In this document: in pieces, positions 11,418 to 21,375 of the stretch | How positions within the stretch are numbered: position 1 is the stretch's first letter | Layout: every line of letters starts with the position of its first letter | From: Passalora sequoiae | Lineage: Eukaryota; Ascomycota; Dothideomycetes; Mycosphaerellales; Mycosphaerellaceae | Direction: 5' to 3' | Assembly: GCA_013248845.1 (NCBI GenBank) | Contig: WSQC01000013.1 | Coordinates: 1 to 64,000, forward strand | DNA length: 64,000 bases | The notes under the pieces: generated by a model | The model's database searches: none | What the model was told of the DNA's origin: nothing | What the model saw: only the letters and a program-made list of their open reading frames with translations | Made by a program: the position numbers and the translations under genes

Positions 11418-12430
11418 TCAAGAGCCGCACGATTCGAAGGTAGGATTGTCATCTTCGGTCGACCCATGATTCAGCTCACACAGCTCGACGAAAGCGCGAG
11501 GCAGACCGCTAGTGCCAGCAGCTGTAGTATTGAAAGTGCCGGGCGAATCGTCTGTCGAAACGAGATAAGGCAGCCAGTTCGAGCCTACATCACTTTCGCC
11601 GAAGAGGTAGAACACAAGTCGAAAACGTCCAATGACAGCAAGAAGGTTCAATGCACGGTCGAGATCGTGTCTTAGTGCTCGAGTATGCGGTCGATGCAAT
11701 GTCGTCATTTAAGCTGTAGGTCGGCAGAATCTGCGGGAATCTTGCGAACACAATGGCGTCCCCTTCGGAAGAGCTTTACCCAGGCTGTGCGTTGAGCAGA
11801 TACTGGCTCTGAAGCTGTAAGCCGCAGTCATAGTGAGCGAATTCTGCGAGAGCTAAGTCTGGATTCTGATTCAGTCCTCTACTGCGTTGACGGGCACACG
11901 AGGCGGCGAGGATCATGTGCATCAGGGCTGTGTGCGACAAGTATCGCTCGCAGTGATTCTTCGCATGTTTCGTCGGACAGTAGAGAGTCCGATAGTCGGC
12001 GAGACCATATTATGGAAGTAATGAAGCAGCTGGACGTTGCTGTTGAGAAGAAGGCTGCTGCCGTAGCTACTATCACCTGGTAAGCTGCGTAGGTTCCCTG
12101 CCGCCAAGTCCACCGCCATGGAGTGCATCTTTGAGGGAGAGGAAGGCGATAGGATTTCCGTGCTCGACACGTCTGACACGGTGCCTGCCTGGGCCACATA
12201 GATGCACTCGAAGTGGACTTAGTACATCTGGCGGCGCATCGAGGGCGTGTTTCTAGTCAGTTGTAATGCCTTCTTGTTAAAAACGTGACGTCTGTATCAC
12301 GCTATACCGCAATTAGCTCGACGAACTTGCGCAAGCATAACCTCGCAAAACTTTGACTCCCTTTCTCTTGCACGAGGAGCAGTCATCTCTGGACTTTCGG
12401 TGTAGCGTCCGAGTAACGAAAGGATGCTTG
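11418..12430 (-). pseudogene. Decayed Zn2Cys6 transcription factor
   Basis: Pieces of one regulator lie in order on the minus strand. Around 12420-12310 is a zinc-cluster remnant (HRKSRDDCSSCKRKG then YACAS) that has lost several of the six cysteines. Around 12195-11990 is LLLNSNVQLLHYFHNMVSP, like the start of the middle region of fungal C6 regulators. In a shifted frame (about 11960-11830) SHTALMHMILAASCA and LALAEFAHYDCGLQL match the same region. An ORF at 11708-11418 may be the C-terminal end. Frame changes and in-frame stops separate the pieces, so it cannot work as written. Family assignment rests on motif spacing; moderate confidence. Confidence 0.5.
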
Positions 12431-12946
12431 AGATCGGCCTTCGCGGTGGCCGCAATCCGCAATTCGACCTTGAAGAGATTCTAAGAGGTGCGTGTCCGTT
12501 GTAATGGCTCGTTGTGCGGACTCATGAGCTCTAAATGAACAGTTTCACGAGTATAGTGTACAACATAGAAGTAGATGGGACATATGATATGAAGTTCCCA
12601 GCAAGCAGGAATTGGTTGCAGTATCGCGGATATTGCACGCATGATTGCCCACGACAATAAGCTGTATTGATCAGTCCAGACGTCCGAGTAGTTGCTGGAT
12701 TGCGTTGCATTCACAGCATTGTCCGGGCCTAATCGCGCTGCTAATCGGAGAGAATTCGAAGCGCACCACAAATACCTTAAAGACCTTTACGTAGCATCCG
12801 CAGCTCGCATCAGTGCTGTTATCAAGCGGACCATAGCTACGCCATTTGGACCTAGAGCTTATTTTGCGAGCTGGCAACAACTCCTGAATAACGCAGTCGT
12901 CACGCCGGCTACTGGCAATGGTCCAGTCAGATATAGTAGCCTGAGT

Positions 12947-13381
12947 ATGAAGCTGAGAAGCCGCAAGGATGTCGATGCCACTGAAGCTGATGATCCGGTT
13001 GATGAGAATAAGCAACCAGTAGCACCGAACGTGTATACGACTGTCAAGTTGCTGTCGGAGAAGTTCAGAACTGTACTGGCCTCGGACCAAGAACCAGGTA
13101 ATAAGGTTGAGGAAAAGACGGTGAAAAGAACGGCGGTGAAGAGATGCACCGCTGAGATCCAAGATGATAAGATCTCGTCACTCACACCGGTGAATTTGGA
13201 ACAACAACGTTGCTGCCGGAAGTGGTATAGACTGTTGGCTACATCTTCTGAAATCGATTCTCTTGGACAGGCGAGGCAGATTGCCGTTTTTTTGGCACTA
13301 AACTGTGCCAATGAGGAGGTATCTGAATACTACTGTGCCCACCTGGGATTTTACACCTGGCTTTTAGAAAGCGTTGCGTAG
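12947..13381 (+). CDS. Hypothetical protein, weak
   Basis: ATG at 12947 gives 144 codons. The frame is open upstream to about 12692 without an ATG, so an upstream exon is possible. The protein is charged in the middle (KVEEKTVKRTAVKR) with a cysteine-containing end and no signal peptide or known motif. A 163-codon antisense frame overlaps it. The gene lies between a decayed regulator and the GH127 gene. I cannot assign a function, and it may be non-coding. Confidence 0.3.
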   Translation: MKLRSRKDVDATEADDPVDENKQPVAPNVYTTVKLLSEKFRTVLASDQEPGNKVEEKTVKRTAVKRCTAEIQDDKISSLTPVNLEQQRCCRKWYRLLATSSEIDSLGQARQIAVFLALNCANEEVSEYYCAHLGFYTWLLESVA

Positions 13382-13667
13382 AAATGCGGACAATGGAGAT
13401 GCAATGGGTTTAACACGTCCACGCTTCCATGTTATTCACTTCTCTTTCGAGACCCTCTATCCTGTGAAGCAGCTATCGATTCTATAGCTATCAACATGAG
13501 AATCCTTGCCTCAGATCAGTTCCCAGCATTGTTTTCGAAACGGTGTCTCGAGGCAGTAGTTCCCTTCGAGACTGCTGGCCGCCTATCCCGTCATAGTAAC
13601 GAAGAGAGATGGGCGAGCTCTCTTCCTTCCACTCATAATTTTCCATGTCGACACTTCTGATTGTTTC

Positions 13668-16340
13668 TTACACCTTGTCACTCTCTGCCACTCGCTGGAA
13701 CGAAGTCCGTAGCTGCTGCGAATTCTGCCGATTGCACCTCGCAAAAAAGGGTATCATAGTCAGTGGCTCGCCCCCCAGTTTCCAAATTCGGGCACGAGAT
13801 CCTCGTTGGCCGGTAACTATCCTGGCCGAACCCACGTCTTTCGTTCCCTCGGCCGCGAGGACGTAAGCGTCTCGGGTGACTAGGCTGAGCATTTGGTGGC
13901 CGGCGATCTCTATTGGACCTTGCTCGAAAATTGCATCCTCAGGAAGGCCGAAATTGTGGAACCCGGAGTATTGCTTTACCAGAGCTTTGTTGTCCCAGCC
14001 CTCTGCGGTGTAGACGAGTGGACCGCGCATGACAGTGAGGGTGTCTTTGTGGGTCGCTGGATGTGGAGATTCCAGGAGGACAGGCATGTCGAAGTCAATG
14101 ACTAGCCTTGATCTGGCGGGAAGAGATATTGCGTGAAAACCGGTTGGAGGTTCGGAGGAGAGGTGCTCGCCGTTTATGCTAAAGTTCTTTGCGTAGCCTG
14201 GCACGGGCACGTTAATCCGCCATTGCCAGCCCGTCGGTGCGGAGAATGTGAGCACTGTTTTGCCGGCCCAGGGCATCTCGCTCTCCATCTTGACCACGGC
14301 TTCGATTGGCTCCGAGCCCCCTAAGCGGATCCGCCTCGTTGCAGAGAGATAAAGATATATGCTGAGATCGATTGTTGTCTGAGTGATTCTTGTCGACCAG
14401 GTATAACCACCAAGCAATCCGACGGTGCGACAAAGATTCGGAGGACAGCAACAACAGTCAAACCACTCCGATCGCTTTGTGTCCTTTCCCTTGGATGTCG
14501 TTAAGAGATTGCCGTAGAAGAATCGGGTACCATCAAGGCTACCACCGCCTAATACGGTATTGAGAAGACTACGCTCCAGAACATCGCGGACCCGACCATC
14601 GAGTTTGTGGCTCAGCAGGCGTTCACTCAGCATACACAGGCCAATACTGGCACATGTCTCTGCGTAGCAACCGCCTTCATCTCTACTGTCAGGAAGGAAG
14701 TGCGGTACCACTGAGAAACCCTCAATGGAAGGGTCGCTGCCCACACCTCCAGTCGGGTACATTTTGTTATTGACTGTGTCGGTCCATAGTGTTCTGGCGG
14801 CATCCAAGAAGTCTTCGCCCAGATCTGCAGCCGCCGTAACCAAATACATGGCACGCACTGCATGTCCAAGGATCGTCTTTTGCTCCTTTAATGGTGCGTG
14901 CCACAAGTGGTACCGTCCATCCGTGATATCATCCATGGTCCGGTAATAGAAGTTGTCCTGACGCTGCTCTGCTTCCCACACGAAGAAGTGGCGATTTCCC
15001 AAGTCCGGCTCAATGACACCACGTGTGCCGACGAGATATCGCGCGAAAGCAAGATGCTTGGGATCTTGGGTCCGACTGTACAATCTCACCATCGCCAGCT
15101 CAAGTTCAGGATGCCCAGGATAGCCGTGACGTTGTTTCGAATCTGGACCAAAGAGCCGCATAAGTAGTGCGACATAACGGAGCATGATGTCAAGGAATCT
15201 GGTCGATCCGCTATACTGATGGTGGGCCAGAGCCGCTTCGAGTAAATGGCCACAGCAATCTAAACTAGATTAGCCCAAGCGATGATGGTGTCAAGGTAGG
15301 GTCGTCAATATGGGTGTTATTCAACCGGAGCAGCTGGCCACGTGAATCTCTGGGCAATCTGTCAAGGACCATATTGATGGGGATGGCTTGGACCATGTCA
15401 AAGAGCTTCGAAACTTCGAGGTCGTCTTCAATGCAAGGACGGTTCTGTTGAAGCCGAATCTCATCTCGAATGCTTCTCATATCGACAGCTCGGAAACGAG
15501 GGATAAACTTACACATCTCGTGCATATCCCTGAGGTTTTGTAGCCTTCCTTTGCGGTCCACTACAGTGAAGTATGTGCCCAGGTAGCCGTCGGAACTCTG
15601 CGCCGATTCCATCATCCCAATCAATTCATCTATGGCTGCCTCAAACTCTAGGCGGTATGGAGAGCACTGCCCTTCTGGCGATGAGAGGAAATAACATGAC
15701 GCTTCGAGCCACTTGCCGACATCCGAGTCCCAGAAGAGGGAGATGGGGCTGCCGGTTATCTGTAGATCGTCAGCGGTGCCTATAAATTCAGAGTCATTGA
15801 CATGAGAATGCCCCGAGAAAGCTTGGGTATATCTTTCATAGTTTATGAGCAGGTGTTTTCAGCTCCAGATGGAACTGCTGTGTCGAGAGAGCTTTCCAGA
15901 CATGGTCCCTCGATGATACCGACGAGGTAGGACCATGGACAAATCCTCATATCGACAGCTTCGTCTATCTTGTCGGCCGACCTACCGAGCTTTTGGCGCC
16001 GTGAAGCCTTCCGATGTCGTATTTTGGATTCCATTTCAGGTTGAAGGCGTAATAGCTGCCCTGTTTCTTGAGTTGATCCAGTTGAGTCTTGACGACCCTG
16101 TCAGAGTAGAGTTGCCGCAATTTCCCATAGAAGGACTCGGGATCAAAGACTACATGTCGTGGTCATCAGTCTGTCATGCGAACATCGTACACTAATCAAC
16201 CTACTCGTTTCTTCATATGTCTCTTGGGGACGGGCTCGATCAAAGGAAGATTCGTCAATGTGGAAGCTGCCGATCTCGTTGCGTGCCTGCGCGAAGCTCA
16301 TCGCGTCAATGCTGTCAAGGTTGCGGTGTTGTTCGTGCAA
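13668..16340 (-). CDS. Beta-L-arabinofuranosidase, GH127 (DUF1680)
   Basis: Four exons: 16340-16205, 16149-15986, 15759-15513, 15259-13668 (introns 55, 226 and 253 nt). Joined they encode 712 residues, close to fungal GH127 proteins. The family hydrolyses terminal beta-L-arabinofuranosyl residues from plant glycans. Visible landmarks: FWDSDVGKWLEAS in exon 3; DGYLGTYFTVV and LRDMHEM running across intron 3 into YCCGHLLEAALAHH; the zinc-ligand pair in YAETCAS (about residues 383-385); and the catalytic/zinc cysteines in CCCCPPN (about 451-454). No signal peptide is seen, so it is probably intracellular. Intron 3 reads open for 82 codons, which makes a naive gene model stop early. Start chosen as the first ATG of exon 1; an internal ATG 13 codons later is possible. 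Divergent from an OPT transporter, which suggests linked nutrient uptake and breakdown (inference). Confidence 0.88.
15260..15512 (-). other. Long intron (253 nt) carrying shared motif
   Basis: Third intron of the GH127 gene: donor GTAAGT, acceptor TAG. It splits a Tyr codon between exons encoding DMHEM and CCGHLLE. It is about five times longer than ordinary introns here and contains, at 15477-15490 (plus-strand sense TCATATCGACAGCT), a motif found in two other long introns of this locus. Confidence 0.8.
15760..15985 (-). other. Long intron (226 nt) carrying shared motif
   Basis: Second intron of the GH127 gene: donor GTAGGT, acceptor CAG, phase 0. The motif TCATATCGACAGCT is at 15947-15960, preceded by C as in the 253-nt intron (15-mer identity between the two). 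It lies about 25 nt from the donor in both. Confidence 0.75.
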
Positions 16341-16762
16341 TGGACATCGAGCGTACGTTATCTCTACGAATATAGTTCTAGAGAAAATGCAGCGCGTACG
16401 TGACGCGGGAAAAGTTCCCCCAGGTCCGAAAGCGCGGAGTCACAGAACTACAATTCTTCCGCCTCAAATATAACCTCCGACAGTTTGAAACTCAACACCT
16501 CACCACGCACCAAATGCCGGCCGACCAGGAATAGCAGAGCGCTGGTTATTGGCTCGGGGCATGCCTTCTCACAGCTTGCGATGTTATCAGAGGCAATGTA
16601 ACATACTCACGACACCAATCCTGGGGTGCATGCTGTAACTAGCCCGCCGGCGGCCGTCGGCCTATCAGCATGGTTCATATCGCATGTCATTGCCAGACTT
16701 CAAGCATACTTGAACGAGCATGTAGCATGTTTAGTTGGATGGATGCGAGAGGTCGTTAAGCC
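16341..16762. promoter_or_regulatory. Shared divergent promoter, GH127 / OPT
   Basis: The 422 bp between the two start codons must hold both promoters and 5' leaders. I see no strong TATA box and no unambiguous known binding site. The arrangement would allow co-regulation of the two genes. Confidence 0.4.
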
Positions 16763-19700
16763 ATGTCGGAGAAAGGGACCAGATTCGAAGAGGTCGCCAC
16801 GCCAGGTACTCCTACGGAGGAGGTCATGGCTGAGAAGGCTGAACATCGCCATCGGTTGACTGCTCTGCCCAGTGGAGGATCTACCGACCATGTGCAAGAG
16901 GATGTGGTACCGACAGTGTGAGTCTTGATCGATTGCTGAAGACATAGATCTGACGTTAGAGTAGTGGTCGGAAACTCGAAGTGACCGCCGATGAGGCGAT
17001 GAGGTTGAAAGACAAGATCCACGATATTACACTCGAGCAAACCCTCGCAGTCATCAAGGAGCTCGTATACATGCACGAAAGCGACCCTAACTTCTCTGGA
17101 GAGACTTTGAACCAGATGCGAGACTTTCTCGCTAATCCGCCGACGTCTGACACCACCGATGATAATGAAACTCTGCGAGTGATGAAGCTCGAAGTCCTCC
17201 TGGCAACGGAAAACTCGCCCTATGCTGAAGTGCGTGCCAACGTCGACCCGACCGACGACCCAAGTTTACCTTGCTCAACTCTTCGAGCTTGGTTGATCGG
17301 CATTACCTTTTCTTGCATGGGGACTGCTATCGACACCATGTTCGCGTTCCGGTACCCCAGTATCGGCATTGGATCACAAGTCGCCCAATTGGTAGCGTGT
17401 GAGTACATCAATGTCCCCCAAGCAGAGATGTCGTATAGGAGTTTCGTTCCGCCATCTCACAAGCAGTTTTGCCAGCGCAGACGGTCTCAGTGGTCACAAA
17501 AGATTACTATGCTTGTGAGAGCGCTTTGGAACTGAGAGCTGCTATCGTGCCGAGAGGAACTCGATCATCACATGATTATCATATCGACAGCTCTGCCCGC
17601 AAGTTCTCATCATGACTGATTCGCTTGGTAGACCCTGTAGGTACCTTCCTTGCACGCACGCTCCCTAACTGGAGCGTGACAATCCTCGGACTAAAGCTCG
17701 AACTGAATCCTGGCGCGTTCAGCCCAAAGGAGCACTTGCTCATCACCATCATGGCCAATGTATCTTTCACCGCACCATACACATACTATATCGTTCCCGT
17801 ACAGGCCATGCCTCAGTACTTCGACATGCCCTGGGCACGAGACCGAGGTTATCAGATTTGCATCTCGCTTGCTGTTACTCTTTTTGGACTGGGAATGGCT
17901 GGTGTACTGAGACGATTCCTCGTCTTCCCGTCTGTCGCTATTTGGCCCGCGGCTCTGCCGTCAATCGCATTGATCAGGGCCTTCCACACTGAGAAAGATG
18001 AGCCGGTGCCTGGTCCTTTCAAACGCGTTTATACCTGGTCTAGGATGAAAATATTCATGTGGGCAACAGTGGGTATGGGTTGCTACTTTATTCTACCCGG
18101 GTAAGCTCGAATCTCCTCAGACGTGTTGCCATATGCTGAACAACGATCCAGATATCTCTTCGGCGCCATGTCACTTTTTTCGTGGATAACATGGATCTCG
18201 CCGTAAGTGGCATCAACCTTCCTCTTTGATTTTGGCACGAGCAACGTGTTACCTAGCCGACAAATCGCTGATATTCCCTTTGAAGCAACAACGTCTCTCT
18301 CGACGCCGTCTGTGGAATAGCTGGCGGTGTTGGTATCAATCCCTGGCCCACCTTTGACTGGAACTTATTCACAGGCGGACAATCTGGATTGTACACCCCG
18401 ACCTTCGCTATAGCCAACGAGATCGTGGGAATTCTTGTAGCAGCTCTCATGATTCTCGCCGTCTGGTACTCCAACGCCTGGCAGACGGGCTACCTTCCCA
18501 TCAACTCGAACGGGACATTCGACAATACCGGAAGCCGCTACAATGTGACCAAGGTCCTCGATAGTCGTGGCTTGTTCGACGAGAACCTTTACAAACTATA
18601 CTCGCAACCTTGGTTCTCGGCCGGATACATTGTGTACACTATGTGGTGCTTCGCCTCCTACACAGCCGCCTTGTCCTACGTCTTCATCTTCCACAGACAG
18701 ACCATCGTTCGCGGGTTTAGAGGTATCTTTCGCCAAGTGTTCCGTAAAGCGGACGATGAAGAATTCGAACAGGACGTTCACTGCCGGCTGATGAAAAGTT
18801 ACAAGGAGGTCCCGGATTGGCAGTACATCATACTCTTGATCATCCCAATCCTACTCGGAATGGCCTCGCTTCTCGGCTGGCCGACTGGAACAAGCGTCGG
18901 GGCTCTTTTCTACGGTCTCATCATGCCTGCCATCTTCATTGTTCCCATCGGCATCGTCCAATCGGTCACTGGGATTCCGGTCGCGCTAAATGTCCTCGCC
19001 GCCCTGGTCGGCGGCGCTATAAATGCCGGAAATGCAAATGGGCTCATGTACTTCAAAGTCTGGGCATATCTATCCTCGTACACGGCGTTGTACTTCTGCC
19101 AAGACCTTAAGATGGCACACTACATGAAAATGCCTCAGAGAGTGACCTTTTCCGCACAGATCGTTGCTACGATTATTTTGGCGATCGTGTCGTCACTGCT
19201 CTACAACTTCATCATGGACATCCGCGATGTCTGCACTCCTGATGCTCCGTTTAGGATGACTTGCCCGTACCAGACCAGCTTTTATACGATCACAGTATTC
19301 TGGGGTGTCATCAGCCCAAAGAGACTTTTCGGACGAGGAGAGCGGTATAATATGATGCTGCTCGGATTTCCCCTGGGGTTCTTGATTGTTTTCGCCTACT
19401 GGGGACTCCGGAAGAGGTACCCTCGCTCGGCGATTCTTCGACAGGTTGATCCCGTTATGTTTTGCATGGGTCCCGTATCCTTTGGCGCACCATACAACCT
19501 GGCGTTCCAGTTGCCCAACCTCTACGTCAGTCTACTCTCGTTCGTGTATATTCGGAAGCGATACCTGGCATTTTGGTCAAAGGTAAGTCCGAAATGAACG
19601 GGCAATCGAGAGGAACTCTTGCTAACATGGGCATTACAGTGGAATTATGTCATCAGTGCTGCGTTCTCCTGCGGCATCGCTATCGCCGCTCTGATCATCT

Positions 19701-19852
19701 TCTTCTGCTTGCAACTGCCCAAGGACGGAAATCTTGTCGTAAACTGGTGGGGCAACTCGATTGTCGAGAAAGGCTGCGAGGGCGAAGGTGGATGTCCACG
19801 ACTTGCAATTGGGAAGCGTGGGACCTTTGGGCCCTCTTCCTGGTCTACGTGA
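16763..19852 (+). CDS. Oligopeptide transporter, OPT family
   Basis: Six exons: 16763-16917, 16965-17398, 17632-18100, 18152-18202, 18286-19582, 19640-19852, giving 872 residues. OPT proteins are plasma-membrane, proton-coupled importers of small peptides or related compounds. The N-terminal 100 residues are hydrophilic and acidic; then many membrane segments follow, starting with LRAWLIGITFSCMGTAIDTMF. The family motifs LNPGAFSPKEH, VQAMPQYFD, GGQSGLYTPTFAIANE and MKMPQR are present. The end is GNLVVNWWGN plus a short cytosolic tail. Intron 2 (233 nt) is far longer than the others (47-83 nt) and splits the Tyr codon in LVAYPVG. The first acceptor has close alternatives (positions 16958-16964). 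Substrate cannot be told from sequence. Confidence 0.92.
17399..17631 (+). other. Long intron (233 nt) carrying shared motif
   Basis: Second intron of the OPT gene: donor GTGAGT, acceptor TAG, branch-like CTGAT near the end. The motif TCATATCGACAGCT sits at 17579-17592, 40 nt from the right end. On the plus strand it is near the right end in all three long introns, so it is antisense to transcription in GH127 and sense in OPT. Confidence 0.8.
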
Positions 19853-20877
19853 TCGACGTCTGCCTGGGCCAGAGCTCTTGGGGACCGTAATCGCTACTTG
19901 CCAACGTGGAATGAATGCAAACATGGCGGTGAGCTGACCTTCGCTGTTTCCTTCTCAGACTGATATCTTGCGTCTGTGGTTTGTCGTTGTTACTTGGGAG
20001 CAAGTGATGCGCTATTGAGCGAACTGATCCACAGCCGTAACGACGCAATGCAAGCGATACAGCGGGATATTGTTTTCGATTCGAAGATGCGACCTGCAGC
20101 ACTTCTCGACTGGTCTTCCACCATGTTCGACCGCTTTGGCGGAATACCGTGCCACCATGTCCCCTCATTAGAGAAAACCTTGGACGCAAATTCCGCACCG
20201 TACTGGTGTATGTATAGTCCAGCTTGTAATACGGCAGCCTTCGTCTTGTCCAAGATCTCATCCGTGGCGTGTGCCTATGCTGGGGAATTCTGCCTAACAT
20301 AGCGCGAGATCTAATTTGCCAGGATCGTGGGCCAACTACCTATTAGGCTCTGCTTAGTGAGGCATTCTCCATTCGTACCTACGGTACTAGTCAGTAGTGT
20401 TGAGCTTTTGCTACCAGTATTTGCGAGCTTTGATGGTTTCTCTCTCACTGCACCCGGCTACAGGATTTTGGCTACCGTAGGATGCGTTCCACCAGCTCAT
20501 AAGCTACAATGCACACACTTTGCTTGGTAAGCTCTGTTGGAGACGACGGCGTCCACATTCCGTCTATTGTACTCTAACATGAGCCTTTGGTACGAGACCT
20601 CTTGATGGTCATACAAATGCAGGAAAAGGCCTTGGCAGAAGGCTATGAGAGCACCGACTCTGGAGCCTGCTAGCGCTGTTGGAGACAGTCTCGAACACCA
20701 TCACTGCTGATGACGAGGACTGGAGATTGATAACCATGACGCTAATCAGCGCCCTCACCTGCTCTTCTTGCTCATCATCTTTCTGCTCGATCGCCCTGGC
20801 CTCAGTGTTGTTCAACAAATGCGGTTGGCTCAACATCACGAAAGGCGCAAGGATGACAGTGTCAAGCTCAGGCGGTC
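19853..20877. other. Intergenic, no gene seen
   Basis: Only short ORFs of ordinary chance length on both strands. I see no motif worth calling. Confidence 0.5.
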
Positions 20878-21324
20878 TTACACTGCCACGCGCATAATAT
20901 TCAGCTTTTTGTAGGCAAGTCGAAGCCTCTCACCAGGATGTCTGCAGATGGGTGAATGTGAACTGTGCTTAATTCGGCCACATGACGCAAAGCTACGGTC
21001 CAGATAGTTCGGATTTAGGGTCAGCCATGTTAGGGCTTCTGCCTCATGACGCCAAGCCTGGCTTGTGATACGCTCCAAGTCATGGAGTTTTAGCTCTTCG
21101 CCAAAGTGGTCAGCAGGCATGTAATGAGCGACGCGTTTGTCGAGCAACGTATTCACCAAGTTAGCGACTGCCGCGCTGACGTTGCGAAACGAGGACTTCG
21201 TGGGCCCAGTGAGCCGCATCATGGTTAGCTGCTCGTGATCAAAGCAAGTGCTCTGCGGTGCACAAATTCGGATACATGGGGCTACGACGCAAGCAAGAGT
21301 ACTGAGCTGACACATCAAAAACAT
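20878..21324 (-). CDS. Hypothetical protein, weak
   Basis: A 148-codon frame from ATG at 21324 (the frame extends slightly further upstream without ATG). The N-terminus is hydrophobic and Cys-rich (MFLMCQLSTLACVVAPC), and the middle reads like a folded domain (DKRVAHYMPADHFGEELKLHDLERI). I do not recognise the family. It may be a fragment of a larger gene or chance coding. No neighbour gives context. Confidence 0.3.
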   Translation of the reverse strand: MFLMCQLSTLACVVAPCIRICAPQSTCFDHEQLTMMRLTGPTKSSFRNVSAAVANLVNTLLDKRVAHYMPADHFGEELKLHDLERITSQAWRHEAEALTWLTLNPNYLDRSFASCGRIKHSSHSPICRHPGERLRLAYKKLNIMRVAV

Positions 21325-21375
21325 AACACACGAGAGCCCGTGTTGTTCTGATGCTTGGGCTAGCGCGCCATGCAC

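Noticed and set aside
12671..13162. 163-codon minus-strand ORF
   Set aside because: Overlaps the weak plus-strand ORF; no motif and no better codon pattern.
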